The notes: generated from the letters alone by a model not told the origin. Numbered from the stretch's first letter, positions 8,161 through 16,822 are shown. The stretch: DNA of 64,000 nucleotides from Chitinophagaceae bacterium (GCA_004028795.1 SAIW01000022.1:1-64000), one strand, 5' to 3'. Translations and numbers: made by a program.

Positions 8161-9192
8161 ATGCTTAAAAACGATTTATTATTAAGAACATTAAGAGGCG
8201 AGCAAACTGAACGTACACCTGTTTGGATGATGCGTCAGGCAGGAAGATACTTGCCCGAATATATTGCCATAAGAAACAAATATTCTTTTTTTGAAAGATG
8301 TCAAACACCGGAACTGGCATGTGAAATAACTATTCAACCCGTTGATATTGTTGGCGTAGATGCAGCTATTTTATTTTCAGATATTTTGGTTGTTCCGCAG
8401 GCAATGGGTTTAGAAGTGCAGTTGATAGAAAGTAAAGGGCCGGTATTGCCTGATCCTGTCAAAACCGCTGCAGACCTGAATCGTGTAAGAGTACCCGATG
8501 TAAATGAAACATTGGGTTATGTGTTTGATGCCATTAAATTAATTAAGCAGGAATTAAATAACAGAGTGCCTTTAATTGGTTTTGCAGGTGCTCCGTGGAC
8601 TTTACTCTGCTACATGGTGCAGGGCAAAGGCAGTAAAACTTTTGATGAAGCAAAAGCATTTTGTTACACACAACCTGCATTAGCACATCAGTTATTACAA
8701 ATGATAACAGATACAACTATCGCTTATTTAAAAGCACAAGTTGCAGCAGGTGCAGATACTGTTCAGCTATTTGATAGCTGGGGTGGTTTATTAAGCAAGC
8801 AGGATTTTGAAACTATCTCTTTGCCATACATAAAACAAATTGTTAATGCATTAAAAGATGAAACATTGGTTATCATTTTCGCAAAAGGTGCATGGTACAG
8901 TTTGCAAGAAATGGCAGCAACGGGTGCAGCAGGTTTAGGAATTGATTGGTGTATTGAACCTCAAATGGCACGCAGCTTTGCAGGAGATAACATTACACTG
9001 CAAGGCAATTTCGACCCTGCTAAATTATTATCACCTGTTCCTGTAATTGAAACTGAAGTAAAGAAAATGTTGAAGGCATTCGGCAACACAAAACATGTAG
9101 CTAACTTAGGTCATGGAATTTTGCCTAATGTCCCCGTTGCACATGCAAAAGCATTTGTTGATACCGTTAAGAATTATGATTGGAACGATTAA
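8161..9192 (+). CDS. hemE: Uroporphyrinogen decarboxylase
   Basis: This enzyme of 343 residues converts uroporphyrinogen III to coproporphyrinogen [20 protein letters not shown] is the family signature with the catalytic Arg residues; [14 protein letters not shown] supplies the conserved Asp; [18 protein letters not shown] and [10 protein letters not shown] are further conserved blocks. It follows hemD after 4 nt and is separated from hemF by a 178-nt gap holding a family A repeat. Confidence 0.96.
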   Translation: MLKNDLLLRTLRGEQTERTPVWMMRQAGRYLPEYIAIRNKYSFFERCQTPELACEITIQPVDIVGVDAAILFSDILVVPQAMGLEVQLIESKGPVLPDPVKTAADLNRVRVPDVNETLGYVFDAIKLIKQELNNRVPLIGFAGAPWTLLCYMVQGKGSKTFDEAKAFCYTQPALAHQLLQMITDTTIAYLKAQVAAGADTVQLFDSWGGLLSKQDFETISLPYIKQIVNALKDETLVIIFAKGAWYSLQEMAATGAAGLGIDWCIEPQMARSFAGDNITLQGNFDPAKLLSPVPVIETEVKKMLKAFGNTKHVANLGHGILPNVPVAHAKAFVDTVKNYDWND

Positions 9193-9224
9193 AGTTTTTA
9201 TTAGCCAAACAGTAGAATAAAAAT

Positions 9225-9262
9225 TAAACATCGTTGCGTCGCACTCTTGTACTGCAACAATG
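9225..9262. repeat. Interspersed repeat family A, copy 2
   Basis: TCGTTGCGTCGCACTCTTGT (from 9231) matches copies 1 and 3 over the core GTTGCGTCGCACwCTTGTAC. It lies in the hemE-hemF gap (9193-9370), which is otherwise AT-rich with no gene. Confidence 0.65.
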
Positions 9263-9370
9263 CTATTCAACAACCAATAAAAATGTCATACTTCTGTAAG
9301 TATTTTAAAAACTGATTGAAATCATTTTTTTCGCGATTGTCTTAAAAGAGTTTTGTGCAAAATTAATACT

Positions 9371-10321
9371 ATGCAAACAGCTACAGTTCATCAAACAGAA
9401 ACAAAACAGTTCAGAGGTGAATGGATTGATTTTATTTATAGCCTTCAGGATAAAATTTGTTCAGCATTAGAAACTACTGATGGCAAAGCAAAATTTATTG
9501 AAGAAGAATGGCAACGTGGAGAAGATGGCAAAGGCGGTGGCGGAAGAACTAGAGTGATAGCTGATGGTAATGTTTTTGAAAAAGGTGGTGTAAATGTTTC
9601 AACGGTTTTTGGAAGTGTTACAGATAAAATGCGTAAGCAATTAAATATTAATGGAGAGAAATGGTTTGCCTGTGGCTTAAGCTTGGTTATTCATCCGTAC
9701 AACCCTTTCGTACCAACAGTTCACTGCAATTACAGATATTTTGAGTTGTATGAGAATGATGAAGTGATTGACAGATGGTTTGGTGGCGGAACAGATTTAA
9801 CACCTTACTATTTAATTAATGAAGATGCTGTTCACTTTCATCAAACTTATAAAAATGTGTGTGATGGTTTTGATACAGATTTTTATGCTGCTTTTAAAAA
9901 AGAATGCGATGATTATTTTGTAAACACACATCGCAATAATGAACGCAGAGGTATAGGCGGTATTTTTTACGACCATCAAAGACCTGATGAAAAACATGAT
10001 ATCAATTTTTGGTTCAACTTCGGAAGGGCTTGCGGCAATGCTTTTATAGATGCTTATATTCCGATAGTTGAAAAAAGAAAAACGCTATCTTTTACTGAGC
10101 AACATAAATACTGGCAGGAAATACGAAGAGGAAGATATGTGGAGTTTAATTTAATTCACGACAGAGGAACTATTTTCGGTTTAAAAACCAATGGCAGAAC
10201 AGAAAGCATATTAATGAGTTTACCGCCAACTGTTCGTTTTGAATATAATTATCAACCTGAAGCCGGAAGTGAAGAAGATAAGTTATTACAAGCCTGCTTG
10301 AATCCGAAAGAATGGTGTTGA
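9371..10321 (+). CDS. hemF: Oxygen-dependent coproporphyrinogen III oxidase
   Basis: This 316-residue enzyme uses O2 to convert coproporphyrinogen III to protoporphyrinogen IX. Family blocks are RTRVIADGNVFEKGGVNVS, VHCNYRYFE, WFGGGTDLTPYY, RRGIGGIFYDH and RGRYVEFNLIHDRGT. I chose the ATG at 9371 over an upstream in-frame TTG at 9353. HemF rather than anaerobic HemN in the cluster suggests an aerobic or microaerobic lifestyle. Confidence 0.96.
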   Translation: MQTATVHQTETKQFRGEWIDFIYSLQDKICSALETTDGKAKFIEEEWQRGEDGKGGGGRTRVIADGNVFEKGGVNVSTVFGSVTDKMRKQLNINGEKWFACGLSLVIHPYNPFVPTVHCNYRYFELYENDEVIDRWFGGGTDLTPYYLINEDAVHFHQTYKNVCDGFDTDFYAAFKKECDDYFVNTHRNNERRGIGGIFYDHQRPDEKHDINFWFNFGRACGNAFIDAYIPIVEKRKTLSFTEQHKYWQEIRRGRYVEFNLIHDRGTIFGLKTNGRTESILMSLPPTVRFEYNYQPEAGSEEDKLLQACLNPKEWC

Positions 10322-10382
10322 TGTCTGATGTATGATTTATTGATGTCGGATATTTATTGTAATTTTTATCTAAAATTATTTC

Positions 10383-10751
10383 ATGAATAGAAAAGAATTA
10401 CAACAACGGACAAAGAAATTTCATATTGATGTAATAAAACTTTGCGAAGATTTTCCAAGAAATGCAGCAGGTTTTGAGACAGCTAAACAATTAATTCGTT
10501 CAGCAGGAAGTGTAGGGGCTAATTACAGAGCAACAGTTAGAGCAAAGTCGAATGCAGATTTTATTTATAAGATTGAACTTGTTTTAGAAGAAGCAGATGA
10601 AAGTCACTATTGGTTAGAAGTTATAAAAGAGGCGGAAATTAAAACGGGAATTGAAGTTGAAAGATTAATCAAAGAAGCCAATGAGTTGACCGCTATTTTC
10701 GCTGCAACAGATAAAACAGCGAAACTGAATAAAAGAAAATCAGACATCTAA
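10383..10751 (+). CDS. Four-helix-bundle protein (23S rRNA intervening-sequence type)
   Basis: This 122-residue helical protein matches the IVP/S23 family: an N-terminal helix (ELQQRTKKFHIDVIKLCEDF), then the signature AKQLIRSAGSVGANYRATVRAKSNADFIYKI and EADESHYWLEVI. Such proteins are often encoded in 23S rRNA intervening sequences or as stand-alone genes and form pentameric bundles; their cellular role is unclear. Here it stands between hemF and hemB, 61 nt after hemF and 21 nt before hemB, so it is probably co-transcribed with haem genes. Confidence 0.85.
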   Translation: MNRKELQQRTKKFHIDVIKLCEDFPRNAAGFETAKQLIRSAGSVGANYRATVRAKSNADFIYKIELVLEEADESHYWLEVIKEAEIKTGIEVERLIKEANELTAIFAATDKTAKLNKRKSDI

Positions 10752-10772
10752 AAATCCGAAATCAAATATTTT

Positions 10773-11747
10773 ATGTACCTACAACGCAGAAACAGAATAC
10801 TTCGTCAATCAGCTGCAATACGTTCTCTTGTTGCAGAAACTGCTTTATCACCTAATGATTTTATTGTGCCTTTATTTATTGATGAAGGCGAAAATATTAA
10901 AACAGAAATAGCATCAATGCCGGGCTATTATCGCAACAGTTTAGATGTTACGGTTAAAGAAGTAAAAGAGATGTGGGGTATGGGTTTAAAGAGCGTGTTG
11001 ATTTTTATAAAATGTAAAGACGAATTAAAAGATAATACAGGTAAAGAAGCATGGAATGAAAACGGTTTAATGCAAAGAAGCATTAAAGCAATTAAAGATG
11101 CAGTGCCTGAAATGTTGGTTATGACTGATGTTGCACTCGACCCTTATTCATCTTACGGTCATGATGGTATTGTAAAAAACAATGAAATTGTGAATGATGA
11201 AACTGTTGAAGCATTGGTGCAAATGAGTATCAGCCACGCACAAGCCGGTGCAGATTTTGTTGCACCGAGCGATATGATGGATGGAAGAATCGGAGCAATA
11301 CGTCAAGGCTTAGAAGAAAATGGTTTTTCTAAAACAGGCATTATGAGTTATAGTGCAAAATATGCTTCTTGTTTTTATGGTCCGTTTAGAGATGCATTAG
11401 ATTCTGCCCCCGGTTTTGGAGATAAGAAAACTTACCAAATGGATTATGCCAACAGAAAAGAAGCTATTAAAGAAACAGTAATGGATGTTGCAGAAGGTGC
11501 AGATATTGTAATGGTAAAACCTGCATTAGCTTATTTAGATATTATTCGTGAAGTAAAAAATGCTGTTGATATTCCTGTAAGTGCATACAACATCAGCGGT
11601 GAGTATGCAATGATTAAAGCGGCTGCTAAAATGGGTTGGTTAAATGAAGACAAAGCCATTTTAGAAACATTAACTGCTATTAAAAGAGCGGGTGCAGATT
11701 TAATTGCAACCTACTTTGCCAAAGATGCAGTAAAGTTGTTGACATAA
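10773..11747 (+). CDS. hemB: Porphobilinogen synthase (delta-aminolevulinate dehydratase)
   Basis: This 324-residue enzyme condenses two 5-aminolevulinate molecules. The two Schiff-base lysines lie in YSAKYASCFYGPFRDA and MVKPALAYLDII. The metal loop reads DVALDPYSSYGHDG, so the three Cys ligands of zinc-dependent enzymes are absent (Ala, Asp, Asp), which fits the magnesium-type family. It lies between the four-helix gene and the ArsR/SRPBCC cassette. Confidence 0.96.
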   Translation: MYLQRRNRILRQSAAIRSLVAETALSPNDFIVPLFIDEGENIKTEIASMPGYYRNSLDVTVKEVKEMWGMGLKSVLIFIKCKDELKDNTGKEAWNENGLMQRSIKAIKDAVPEMLVMTDVALDPYSSYGHDGIVKNNEIVNDETVEALVQMSISHAQAGADFVAPSDMMDGRIGAIRQGLEENGFSKTGIMSYSAKYASCFYGPFRDALDSAPGFGDKKTYQMDYANRKEAIKETVMDVAEGADIVMVKPALAYLDIIREVKNAVDIPVSAYNISGEYAMIKAAAKMGWLNEDKAILETLTAIKRAGADLIATYFAKDAVKLLT

Positions 11748-11759
11748 TTTTTTGTACCC

Positions 11760-11840
11760 AGCATTTGTAATGCTATTTAGCTTCTGTTGCCTGCCTGTCC
11801 GGTAGGCAGGCGTCGCACTCTTGTACGCTTTATTTTCTAT
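11760..11840. repeat. Interspersed repeat family A, copy 3, interrupted by a nested palindrome
   Basis: The family A core reads CTTCTGTTG at 11781-11789 and resumes as CGTCGCACTCTTGTAC from 11811. Between them (11790-11810) is a 21-nt palindrome with arms CCTGCCT/AGGCAGG around CCGG. Removing it restores the continuous core seen in copies 1 and 2, so it looks like one repeat inserted into another. Confidence 0.7.
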
Positions 11841-11862
11841 TCAACTTAAACATTTCTAAAAA

Positions 11863-11870
11863 TAAATTTG
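11863..11870 (+). promoter_or_regulatory. -7 box of the SRPBCC/ArsR operon
   Basis: TAAATTTG matches TAnnTTTG and sits directly before the first operator palindrome, 50 nt before the ATG at 11920. Confidence 0.65.
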
Positions 11871-11871
11871 C

Positions 11872-11915
11872 GTAACTTAAAAGTTACATTTACTTTTGGT
11901 AACCTAAAAGTTACC
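11872..11915 (+). promoter_or_regulatory. Two palindromic operator-like sites before the SRPBCC/ArsR operon
   Basis: Site 1 is GTAACTTAAAAGTTAC (11872-11887), site 2 is GGTAACCTAAAAGTTACC (11898-11915). Both share GTAAC-n6-GTTAC symmetry. They cover the transcription start and leader just downstream of the -7 box and end 4 nt before the ATG. The operon encodes an ArsR-type repressor, so autorepression is a natural inference. Confidence 0.7.
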
Positions 11916-11919
11916 TATT

Positions 11920-12330
11920 ATGCAAAGAGAAATTAAACACACATTTTATTTCAATCAAACCCCTCAGCAGGTTTGGGATTATCTAACAAAGCCTGAATTA
12001 ATGGAACAATGGTTAATGCCAAGCGATTTTAAGCCGGAAGTGGGCCATCATTTTCGGTTCACAAATCCAAACAATACATTCGTTGTTTGTGAAGTATTAG
12101 AAGTAAAACCATTTACTAATCTAAGCTATGTATGGAAAAACGATTGGGCTGTAACCAAAACCCCATACACTTCAAACGTAAGCTGGACGTTGACTCCCGT
12201 TGAACATGGCACTGAATTATTATTGGTACACAGCGGCTTTGAATTATTTAAAAACTTAACCGACCATAATAATGGCTGGATGTTTTTATGCAACAAATTG
12301 GGCGAACTTTTAAAAGCGGCAAATAAATGA
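11920..12330 (+). CDS. SRPBCC (AHSA1-like) domain protein
   Basis: This 136-residue protein is a START/Bet v1-like AHSA1 domain: HTFYFNQTPQQVWDYLTKPELMEQWLMPSDFKPEVGHHFRF, then VLEVKPFTNLSYVW and TELLLVHSGF with the C-terminal long helix. These proteins bind hydrophobic ligands or act as stress-related cofactors; no substrate is evident. Its stop overlaps the ArsR ATG by 4 nt (ATGA), a common gene pair in Bacteroidota. Confidence 0.85.
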   Translation: MQREIKHTFYFNQTPQQVWDYLTKPELMEQWLMPSDFKPEVGHHFRFTNPNNTFVVCEVLEVKPFTNLSYVWKNDWAVTKTPYTSNVSWTLTPVEHGTELLLVHSGFELFKNLTDHNNGWMFLCNKLGELLKAANK

Positions 12331-12653
12331 GCACACAAACATTAGATGTTTTTCAGGTAATAGCAGACCCCAGCCGAAGACAAATGATGCAACTGCTTTC
12401 AAAAGAAAGTATGACTATAAATGCCTTAGCCGAAAACTTTGATATGAGCCGGCCTGCAGTTTCCAAACATATAAAAATTATGCATAATGCAGGCTTCATT
12501 TCCATTAAAACTATCGGCAGAGAACGTTACTGTACTTTAAAACAAGATGGTTTTAATGAGTTGCAGCAGTTCATTAACTACTTCGATAAATTCTGGCAAA
12601 GCAAACTGAAAAAATTACAAATGATTTTAGACAACAAATCAAAATTGAATTAA
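12327..12653 (+). CDS. ArsR-family winged-helix regulator
   Basis: This 108-residue protein has the ArsR helix-turn-helix: VIADPSRRQMMQLLSKESMTINALAENFDMSRPAVSKHIKIMHNAGFISIKTIGRERYCTL. The usual metal-binding Cys pair is absent; only one Cys (RYC) is seen, so it probably senses something other than a thiophilic metal. It is translationally coupled to the SRPBCC gene upstream and abuts the next one, and likely binds the two palindromes at 11872-11915. Confidence 0.88.
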   Translation: MSTQTLDVFQVIADPSRRQMMQLLSKESMTINALAENFDMSRPAVSKHIKIMHNAGFISIKTIGRERYCTLKQDGFNELQQFINYFDKFWQSKLKKLQMILDNKSKLN

Positions 12654-13088
12654 ATGGGAAACAAAGATTTTGCAATAACAATTACAGTCAATAGCTCTGC
12701 TACAGAAGCATTCAGTAAAATAAATCAGGTAAATAAATGGTGGGCAAAAAAAGTCAGCGGAAGTACAGAAAAACTGAATGATAAGTTTACAGTTGATTTT
12801 GGAAAAACTTATGTTGATTTTCAAATCACTGAATTAATACCTGATAAAAAAATAGTTTGGAAAGTTTTAGACTGTAATTTAGAATGGATAAATACCAAAA
12901 AAGAGTGGAATGATACTGAAGTTGTTTTTAATATTTCAGCGAACAACAACACAACACAAATTGATTTTATTCATATTGGTTTAATTCCATCTTTTGAATG
13001 CTATGAGGATTGTAAAAATGGATGGACAGAACATATTACAGAGAGTTTAACAAATTTTATCAATAACGGAGAAGGTAAACCGGAATAA
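12654..13088 (+). CDS. SRPBCC domain protein, tandem copy 1
   Basis: This 144-residue protein begins immediately after the ArsR stop codon. It has an AHSA1-like fold (FAITITVNSSATEAFSKINQVNKWWAKKVSG, FQITELIPDKKIVWKVLD, TQIDFIHIGLIPSFECYEDCKNGW). It is clearly paralogous to the next gene, sharing LND-F, KKIVW, EW--T-V-F and G-P-F-CY-DC blocks, so the pair arose by tandem duplication. Function unknown. Confidence 0.8.
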   Translation: MGNKDFAITITVNSSATEAFSKINQVNKWWAKKVSGSTEKLNDKFTVDFGKTYVDFQITELIPDKKIVWKVLDCNLEWINTKKEWNDTEVVFNISANNNTTQIDFIHIGLIPSFECYEDCKNGWTEHITESLTNFINNGEGKPE

Positions 13089-13104
13089 CTTAAATAATAC
13101 TGCA

Positions 13105-13545
13105 ATGTCAACAAAAGACTTTTCGCTAACTATAATAGTTGAGCAATCACCCGAAGTTGTATTCAATGCTGTTAATAATGTAAGTGAATGGTGGCAGGGA
13201 GAAATTATTGGAAAGAGTCATCAATTGAATGATGAGTTTGATTACAGAATGATGGACTTTCATTTTTCAAAACAAAAAGTTGTAGAGTTAATTCCTTATA
13301 AAAAAATAGTTTGGTTAATTACAGATAGCAACCTTAGTTCTTTTACCCACAACCAGGAGTGGACAGGAACCAAAGTGATTTTTGATATTTCAATTGTAGA
13401 TAATCAAACAGAACTAACATTTACGCATGCAGGTCTTACTCCTCAGTTTCAATGTTATGGAGATTGTTCAGGAGCATGGAGTGAATTGGTGGGCAAAAGT
13501 TTATACAGCTTAATTACAACAGGAAAAGGAAAGAAAGTATTCTAA
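13105..13545 (+). CDS. SRPBCC domain protein, tandem copy 2
   Basis: This 146-residue paralogue of the preceding gene has the same order of blocks: FSLTIIVEQSPEVVFNAVNNVSEWWQGE, VVELIPYKKIVWLITD, EWTGTKVIFDIS, LTFTHAGLTPQFQCYGDCSGAW. It lies 16 nt downstream in the same operon. The conserved CYxDC pair in both copies is the most distinctive feature. Function unknown. Confidence 0.8.
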   Translation: MSTKDFSLTIIVEQSPEVVFNAVNNVSEWWQGEIIGKSHQLNDEFDYRMMDFHFSKQKVVELIPYKKIVWLITDSNLSSFTHNQEWTGTKVIFDISIVDNQTELTFTHAGLTPQFQCYGDCSGAWSELVGKSLYSLITTGKGKKVF

Positions 13546-13586
13546 AATCGCGTTAGTAATATTCACTCTTTATATCATTCGCTTTA

Positions 13587-13594
13587 TAAATTTG
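13587..13594 (+). promoter_or_regulatory. -7 box of hemL
   Basis: TAAATTTG matches TAnnTTTG and lies 16 nt before the hemL ATG at 13611, giving a very short leader. It suggests that hemL has its own promoter, independent of the SRPBCC operon. Confidence 0.6.
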
Positions 13595-13610
13595 CATTTC
13601 AATTTTTGAA

Positions 13611-14900
13611 ATGAATATTAATAAAAGCGTTGCATTATTTTCAAGAGCACAGCAATCAATTCCTGGCGGTGTAAATTCTCCTGTTCGTGCATTTAAAAGT
13701 GTTGGCGGTACTCCTTTATTTATGCAAAAAGCCAAAGGGGCTTATTTATATGATGCAGATGGCAATCAATACATAGACTATATCGCATCATGGGGGCCGA
13801 TGATTTTAGGTCATGCACATGACGAAGTTATCAAGGCAATTCAGCAACAAACATTTCATTCAACATCATACGGTGCACCAACTGAGTTAGAAATTGAAAT
13901 GGCTGAATTAATCATCAGCATGTGCCCTAATGTTGATTTGATAAGAATGGTAAGCAGTGGAACAGAAGCCTGTATGAGTGCATTAAGAGTAGCTCGTGGT
14001 TATACAGGTAAAAATAAATTCATCAAGTTTGAAGGATGTTATCATGGCCATGCCGATGCTTTTTTAGTAAAGGCAGGCAGTGGCTTAGCAACATTTAACA
14101 TTCAAACTGTTCCCGGTGTAACTGCCGGTGTGGCAAATGATACATTAACCTGTGCTTATAATGATTTGGAAGCAGTTAAAAAATTAATAGCTGATAATAA
14201 AAATGAAATAGCTGCTATTATATTAGAGCCTGTTGCCGGTAATATGGGTTGTATTTTACCGAAAGAAGGTTTTGTTGAAGGTCTGCGTACAATTTGTGAT
14301 GAAGAAAATATAGTGTTGATTTTTGATGAAGTGATGACAGGTTTTCGTTTAAGTGTAGGTGGTGCACAACAAACACTGAATGTTGATGCTGACTTAGTGA
14401 CTTATGGAAAAGTAATTGGCGGTGGTTTGCCCGTTGGTGCATTTGGTGGTAAAAGAAAAATTATGGAATGTGTAGCACCGTTGGGAAATGTATATCAGGC
14501 GGGAACTCTAAGCGGTAACCCTATTGCCATGATTGCGGGTTATACCACATTAAATATTCTTAAAAACAATCCGAACATTTATCAGGAATTAGCAGATAAA
14601 ACAACTTATTTAAAAGATGGATTGCATAAAGTGTTGAGTGAAGTTGGTGTTGATTATGTAATTAATCAATTCGGATCAATGATTAGCATACACTTCAGTA
14701 AACAACCGGTAACAGATTTTGCAACTGCTGCTGCAGCCAATAATCAACTCTTTAATAAATACTTTCATGCTATGTTACAACGAGGTATTTATTTACCGCC
14801 ATCAGCATTTGAAAGTTGGTTCCTCAACAATGCTTTAACCAAAGAAGACTTAGATAAAACTATTAATGCCACAAAAGAAAGTTTAGAAGAAGTACTTTAA
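13611..14900 (+). CDS. hemL: Glutamate-1-semialdehyde 2,1-aminomutase
   Basis: This 429-residue PLP enzyme converts glutamate-1-semialdehyde to 5-aminolevulinate, the step between HemA and Hem[12 protein letters not shown] is the family N-terminus, [16 protein letters not shown] binds PLP phosphate, [10 protein letters not shown] is the Asp block and [18 protein letters not shown] carries the PLP lysine. It closes the haem cluster and is followed by a strong hairpin terminator. Confidence 0.96.
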   Translation: MNINKSVALFSRAQQSIPGGVNSPVRAFKSVGGTPLFMQKAKGAYLYDADGNQYIDYIASWGPMILGHAHDEVIKAIQQQTFHSTSYGAPTELEIEMAELIISMCPNVDLIRMVSSGTEACMSALRVARGYTGKNKFIKFEGCYHGHADAFLVKAGSGLATFNIQTVPGVTAGVANDTLTCAYNDLEAVKKLIADNKNEIAAIILEPVAGNMGCILPKEGFVEGLRTICDEENIVLIFDEVMTGFRLSVGGAQQTLNVDADLVTYGKVIGGGLPVGAFGGKRKIMECVAPLGNVYQAGTLSGNPIAMIAGYTTLNILKNNPNIYQELADKTTYLKDGLHKVLSEVGVDYVINQFGSMISIHFSKQPVTDFATAAAANNQLFNKYFHAMLQRGIYLPPSAFESWFLNNALTKEDLDKTINATKESLEEVL

Positions 14901-14904
14901 AAAG

Positions 14905-14935
14905 AAAGCCACTAACATTCATTAGTGGCTTTTTT
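14905..14935. terminator. Bidirectional intrinsic terminator between hemL and the AraC gene
   Basis: AAAGCCACTAA and TTAGTGGCTTT form a stem around a short loop, with T-rich tract after it on plus and A-rich tract before it. It fits both convergent genes. Confidence 0.85.
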
Positions 14936-14956
14936 CTATGGGGGTCCTTAAAACAA

Positions 14957-15877
14957 TTACTTTAATAAATCACAAGGTTTTAAACCTGTGTGTTTTTTAA
15001 ATGCTGCTGAAAAATGTGAGATAGATGAATAGCCTAATAATGCTGAAACATCTGTAACACTCAATCCTTTTTCATACAACAAATATTTAGCATGTTCCAT
15101 TCTTTGTTGTTGATAAAAATCGAAAATGGTTGTACCGAAAATTTCTTTAAAACCTTTCTTTACATAACATTCATTCATAGCAACCTTACGGCTTAATTCT
15201 TTAATGGTAATCGGGTCGCCTATATGTTGCAATAAAATTTCTCTTGCTTTATAAATCCCTTCACGGCTGCGTTCATCTTCTAAAAACTTACAACTAAAGC
15301 CTTCTTCTTTTTCATCTACCAAACAATCTAAACTGTATAACAACAGTTCATGAATTTTTGCATTGATGAAAATATTTTCTAAAGCACCAGTATAACTGTG
15401 GTTTAATAAGGCATCTAAAATGGTACGTTTTTTACCGCACACAGGAAACATTTTGGTAAATGCTGCGGGATGTTTAAACGCTAATACATCATCTTTTCTT
15501 GAACTTAATTTTACATTATGTGTAAACTGATGTAAGAAAGTAGAAGAGAAGTGAAAAGCAAATACATCAACAGTTTCCTGCTCCCCTTTGCAACTGGTGG
15601 GTTGGCTTTCGCAGAATGAGCAACTCTTTTCGTAACAATATTTATTGCCCGTTGCACAAAATCGTAACTCTAAATAATTTTCTTTCGGTTTACTCTCATT
15701 GTAATGATAAACCATCATTCCGGTATCTTCTGCTACCAGAGAATGTTGAGCATAATAGCGGGTAATATTATATTGTATAGAACCTGGAATGTTTTGCTGT
15801 TTGTTATACAAAACATCCATACTCGGTTCAATCCCGCTTCTGTGTGCCGCTTTCAGTATGTCTAATGTCTGTATCAT
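14957..15877 (-). CDS. AraC-family regulator with a Cys cluster
   Basis: The C-terminal 100 residues form two helix-turn-helix motifs typical of AraC (ITIKELSRKVAMNECYVKKGFKEIFGTTIFDFYQQQRMEHAKYLL and SVTDVSALLGYSSISHFSAAFKKHTGLKP). The N-terminal part holds Cys74, Cys81, Cys86, Cys89 and Cys96 in a tight group, which may bind a metal or sense redox state. I use the ATG at 15877 (306 residues) because TATTTTTG at 15887-15894 on the minus strand is a good -7 box; an upstream in-frame ATG at 15946 would add 23 residues. It is convergent with hemL, and a haem or iron link is only a guess. Confidence 0.82.
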   Translation of the reverse strand: MIQTLDILKAAHRSGIEPSMDVLYNKQQNIPGSIQYNITRYYAQHSLVAEDTGMMVYHYNESKPKENYLELRFCATGNKYCYEKSCSFCESQPTSCKGEQETVDVFAFHFSSTFLHQFTHNVKLSSRKDDVLAFKHPAAFTKMFPVCGKKRTILDALLNHSYTGALENIFINAKIHELLLYSLDCLVDEKEEGFSCKFLEDERSREGIYKAREILLQHIGDPITIKELSRKVAMNECYVKKGFKEIFGTTIFDFYQQQRMEHAKYLLYEKGLSVTDVSALLGYSSISHFSAAFKKHTGLKPCDLLK

Positions 15878-15886
15878 ATTTGTACA

Positions 15887-15894
15887 CAAAAATA
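15887..15894 (-). promoter_or_regulatory. Candidate -7 box of the AraC gene
   Basis: The minus strand reads TATTTTTG (TAnnTTTG), 9 nt before the preferred ATG. It implies a very short leader. Confidence 0.4.
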
Positions 15895-16060
15895 ATGTAT
15901 GTACATGTAATTTCCAAAATCTATTATGTGAGTGGCATTCTTGCATTCATCCTGTAAACCAAAATCTTCACCGCCAAACACATTGTTTTAACAAAACATT
16001 GCCACCTGCAACATTGCAAAGGCGAATGTTTTATCTTTATTTCACATCAAAATAATTTGT

Positions 16061-16759
16061 ATGGACGAAAAGAAAAAATATAAAATCCTGCTTTGCGAAG
16101 ATGATCAGAACCTTGGAATGGTGTTGAAGAATTACTTAGAGTTGAATGATTATGATGTAATATTAGAACGTGACGGAAGACTTGGCCTTGCAGCTTTTCA
16201 ACGCGAGAAGTTTGATATTTGTTTGTTGGATGTAATGATGCCACATGTGGATGGTTTTACATTGGCAGAAGAAATAAGAGATGTTGACCCCGATATGCCT
16301 TTATTCTTTCTGAGTGCTAAAACCATGAAAGAAGATATTATTCAGGGTTATAAACTGGGGGCAGATGATTATATCACCAAACCATTTGACAGCGACGTTT
16401 TGTTATTGAAGATTAAAGCCATTTTAAAAAGAAATGAAGAAGAGAGAAACATCAGTGAAAATATTGAGTTTGATTTAGGAGTGTATCATTTTAATCCGAA
16501 ATTGCGTGAATTGATTCATGAAGGGAAAACACAAACTCTTTCGCCTAAAGAAAATGAGCTTTTAAGAATGCTCGCAGAACATAAAAATGATTTATTGCCA
16601 CGTGAACGGGCTTTGAAAAAAATATGGGGCAGCGATACTTACTTTAACGGCAGAAGCATGGATGTATATATAGCCAAGCTGCGTAAGTATTTAAAAGATG
16701 ATGCTAATATTGAAATTGTAAATATTCATGGCAACGGTTTCAGATTAGTTGCACCTTAA
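16061..16759 (+). CDS. OmpR-type response regulator (orphan)
   Basis: This 232-residue protein has a receiver domain with the acidic pair in LCEDDQN, phospho-acceptor Asp57 (ICLLDVMMPHVDG), Ser/Thr region FLSAKT and Lys107 in ITKPFD, followed by a winged-helix DNA-binding domain (LSPKENELLRMLAEH, RSMDVYIAKLRKYL, IVNIHGNGFRL). It resembles RprY-like regulators of Bacteroidota. No histidine kinase lies next to it, so its partner is elsewhere. Confidence 0.93.
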   Translation: MDEKKKYKILLCEDDQNLGMVLKNYLELNDYDVILERDGRLGLAAFQREKFDICLLDVMMPHVDGFTLAEEIRDVDPDMPLFFLSAKTMKEDIIQGYKLGADDYITKPFDSDVLLLKIKAILKRNEEERNISENIEFDLGVYHFNPKLRELIHEGKTQTLSPKENELLRMLAEHKNDLLPRERALKKIWGSDTYFNGRSMDVYIAKLRKYLKDDANIEIVNIHGNGFRLVAP

Positions 16760-16775
16760 ATAAAATTTTCAGAAC

Positions 16776-16802
16776 AAACGCCCCGCATTGCGGGGCGTTT
16801 AT
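16776..16802 (+). terminator. Terminator of the OmpR-type regulator
   Basis: AAACGCCCCGC-ATTG-CGGGGCGTTT is an 11-bp GC-rich hairpin (10 bp plus flank) ending in T, directly after the regulator stop. Confidence 0.88.
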
Positions 16803-16822
16803 GGTTACTTAATTTGAGTGTT

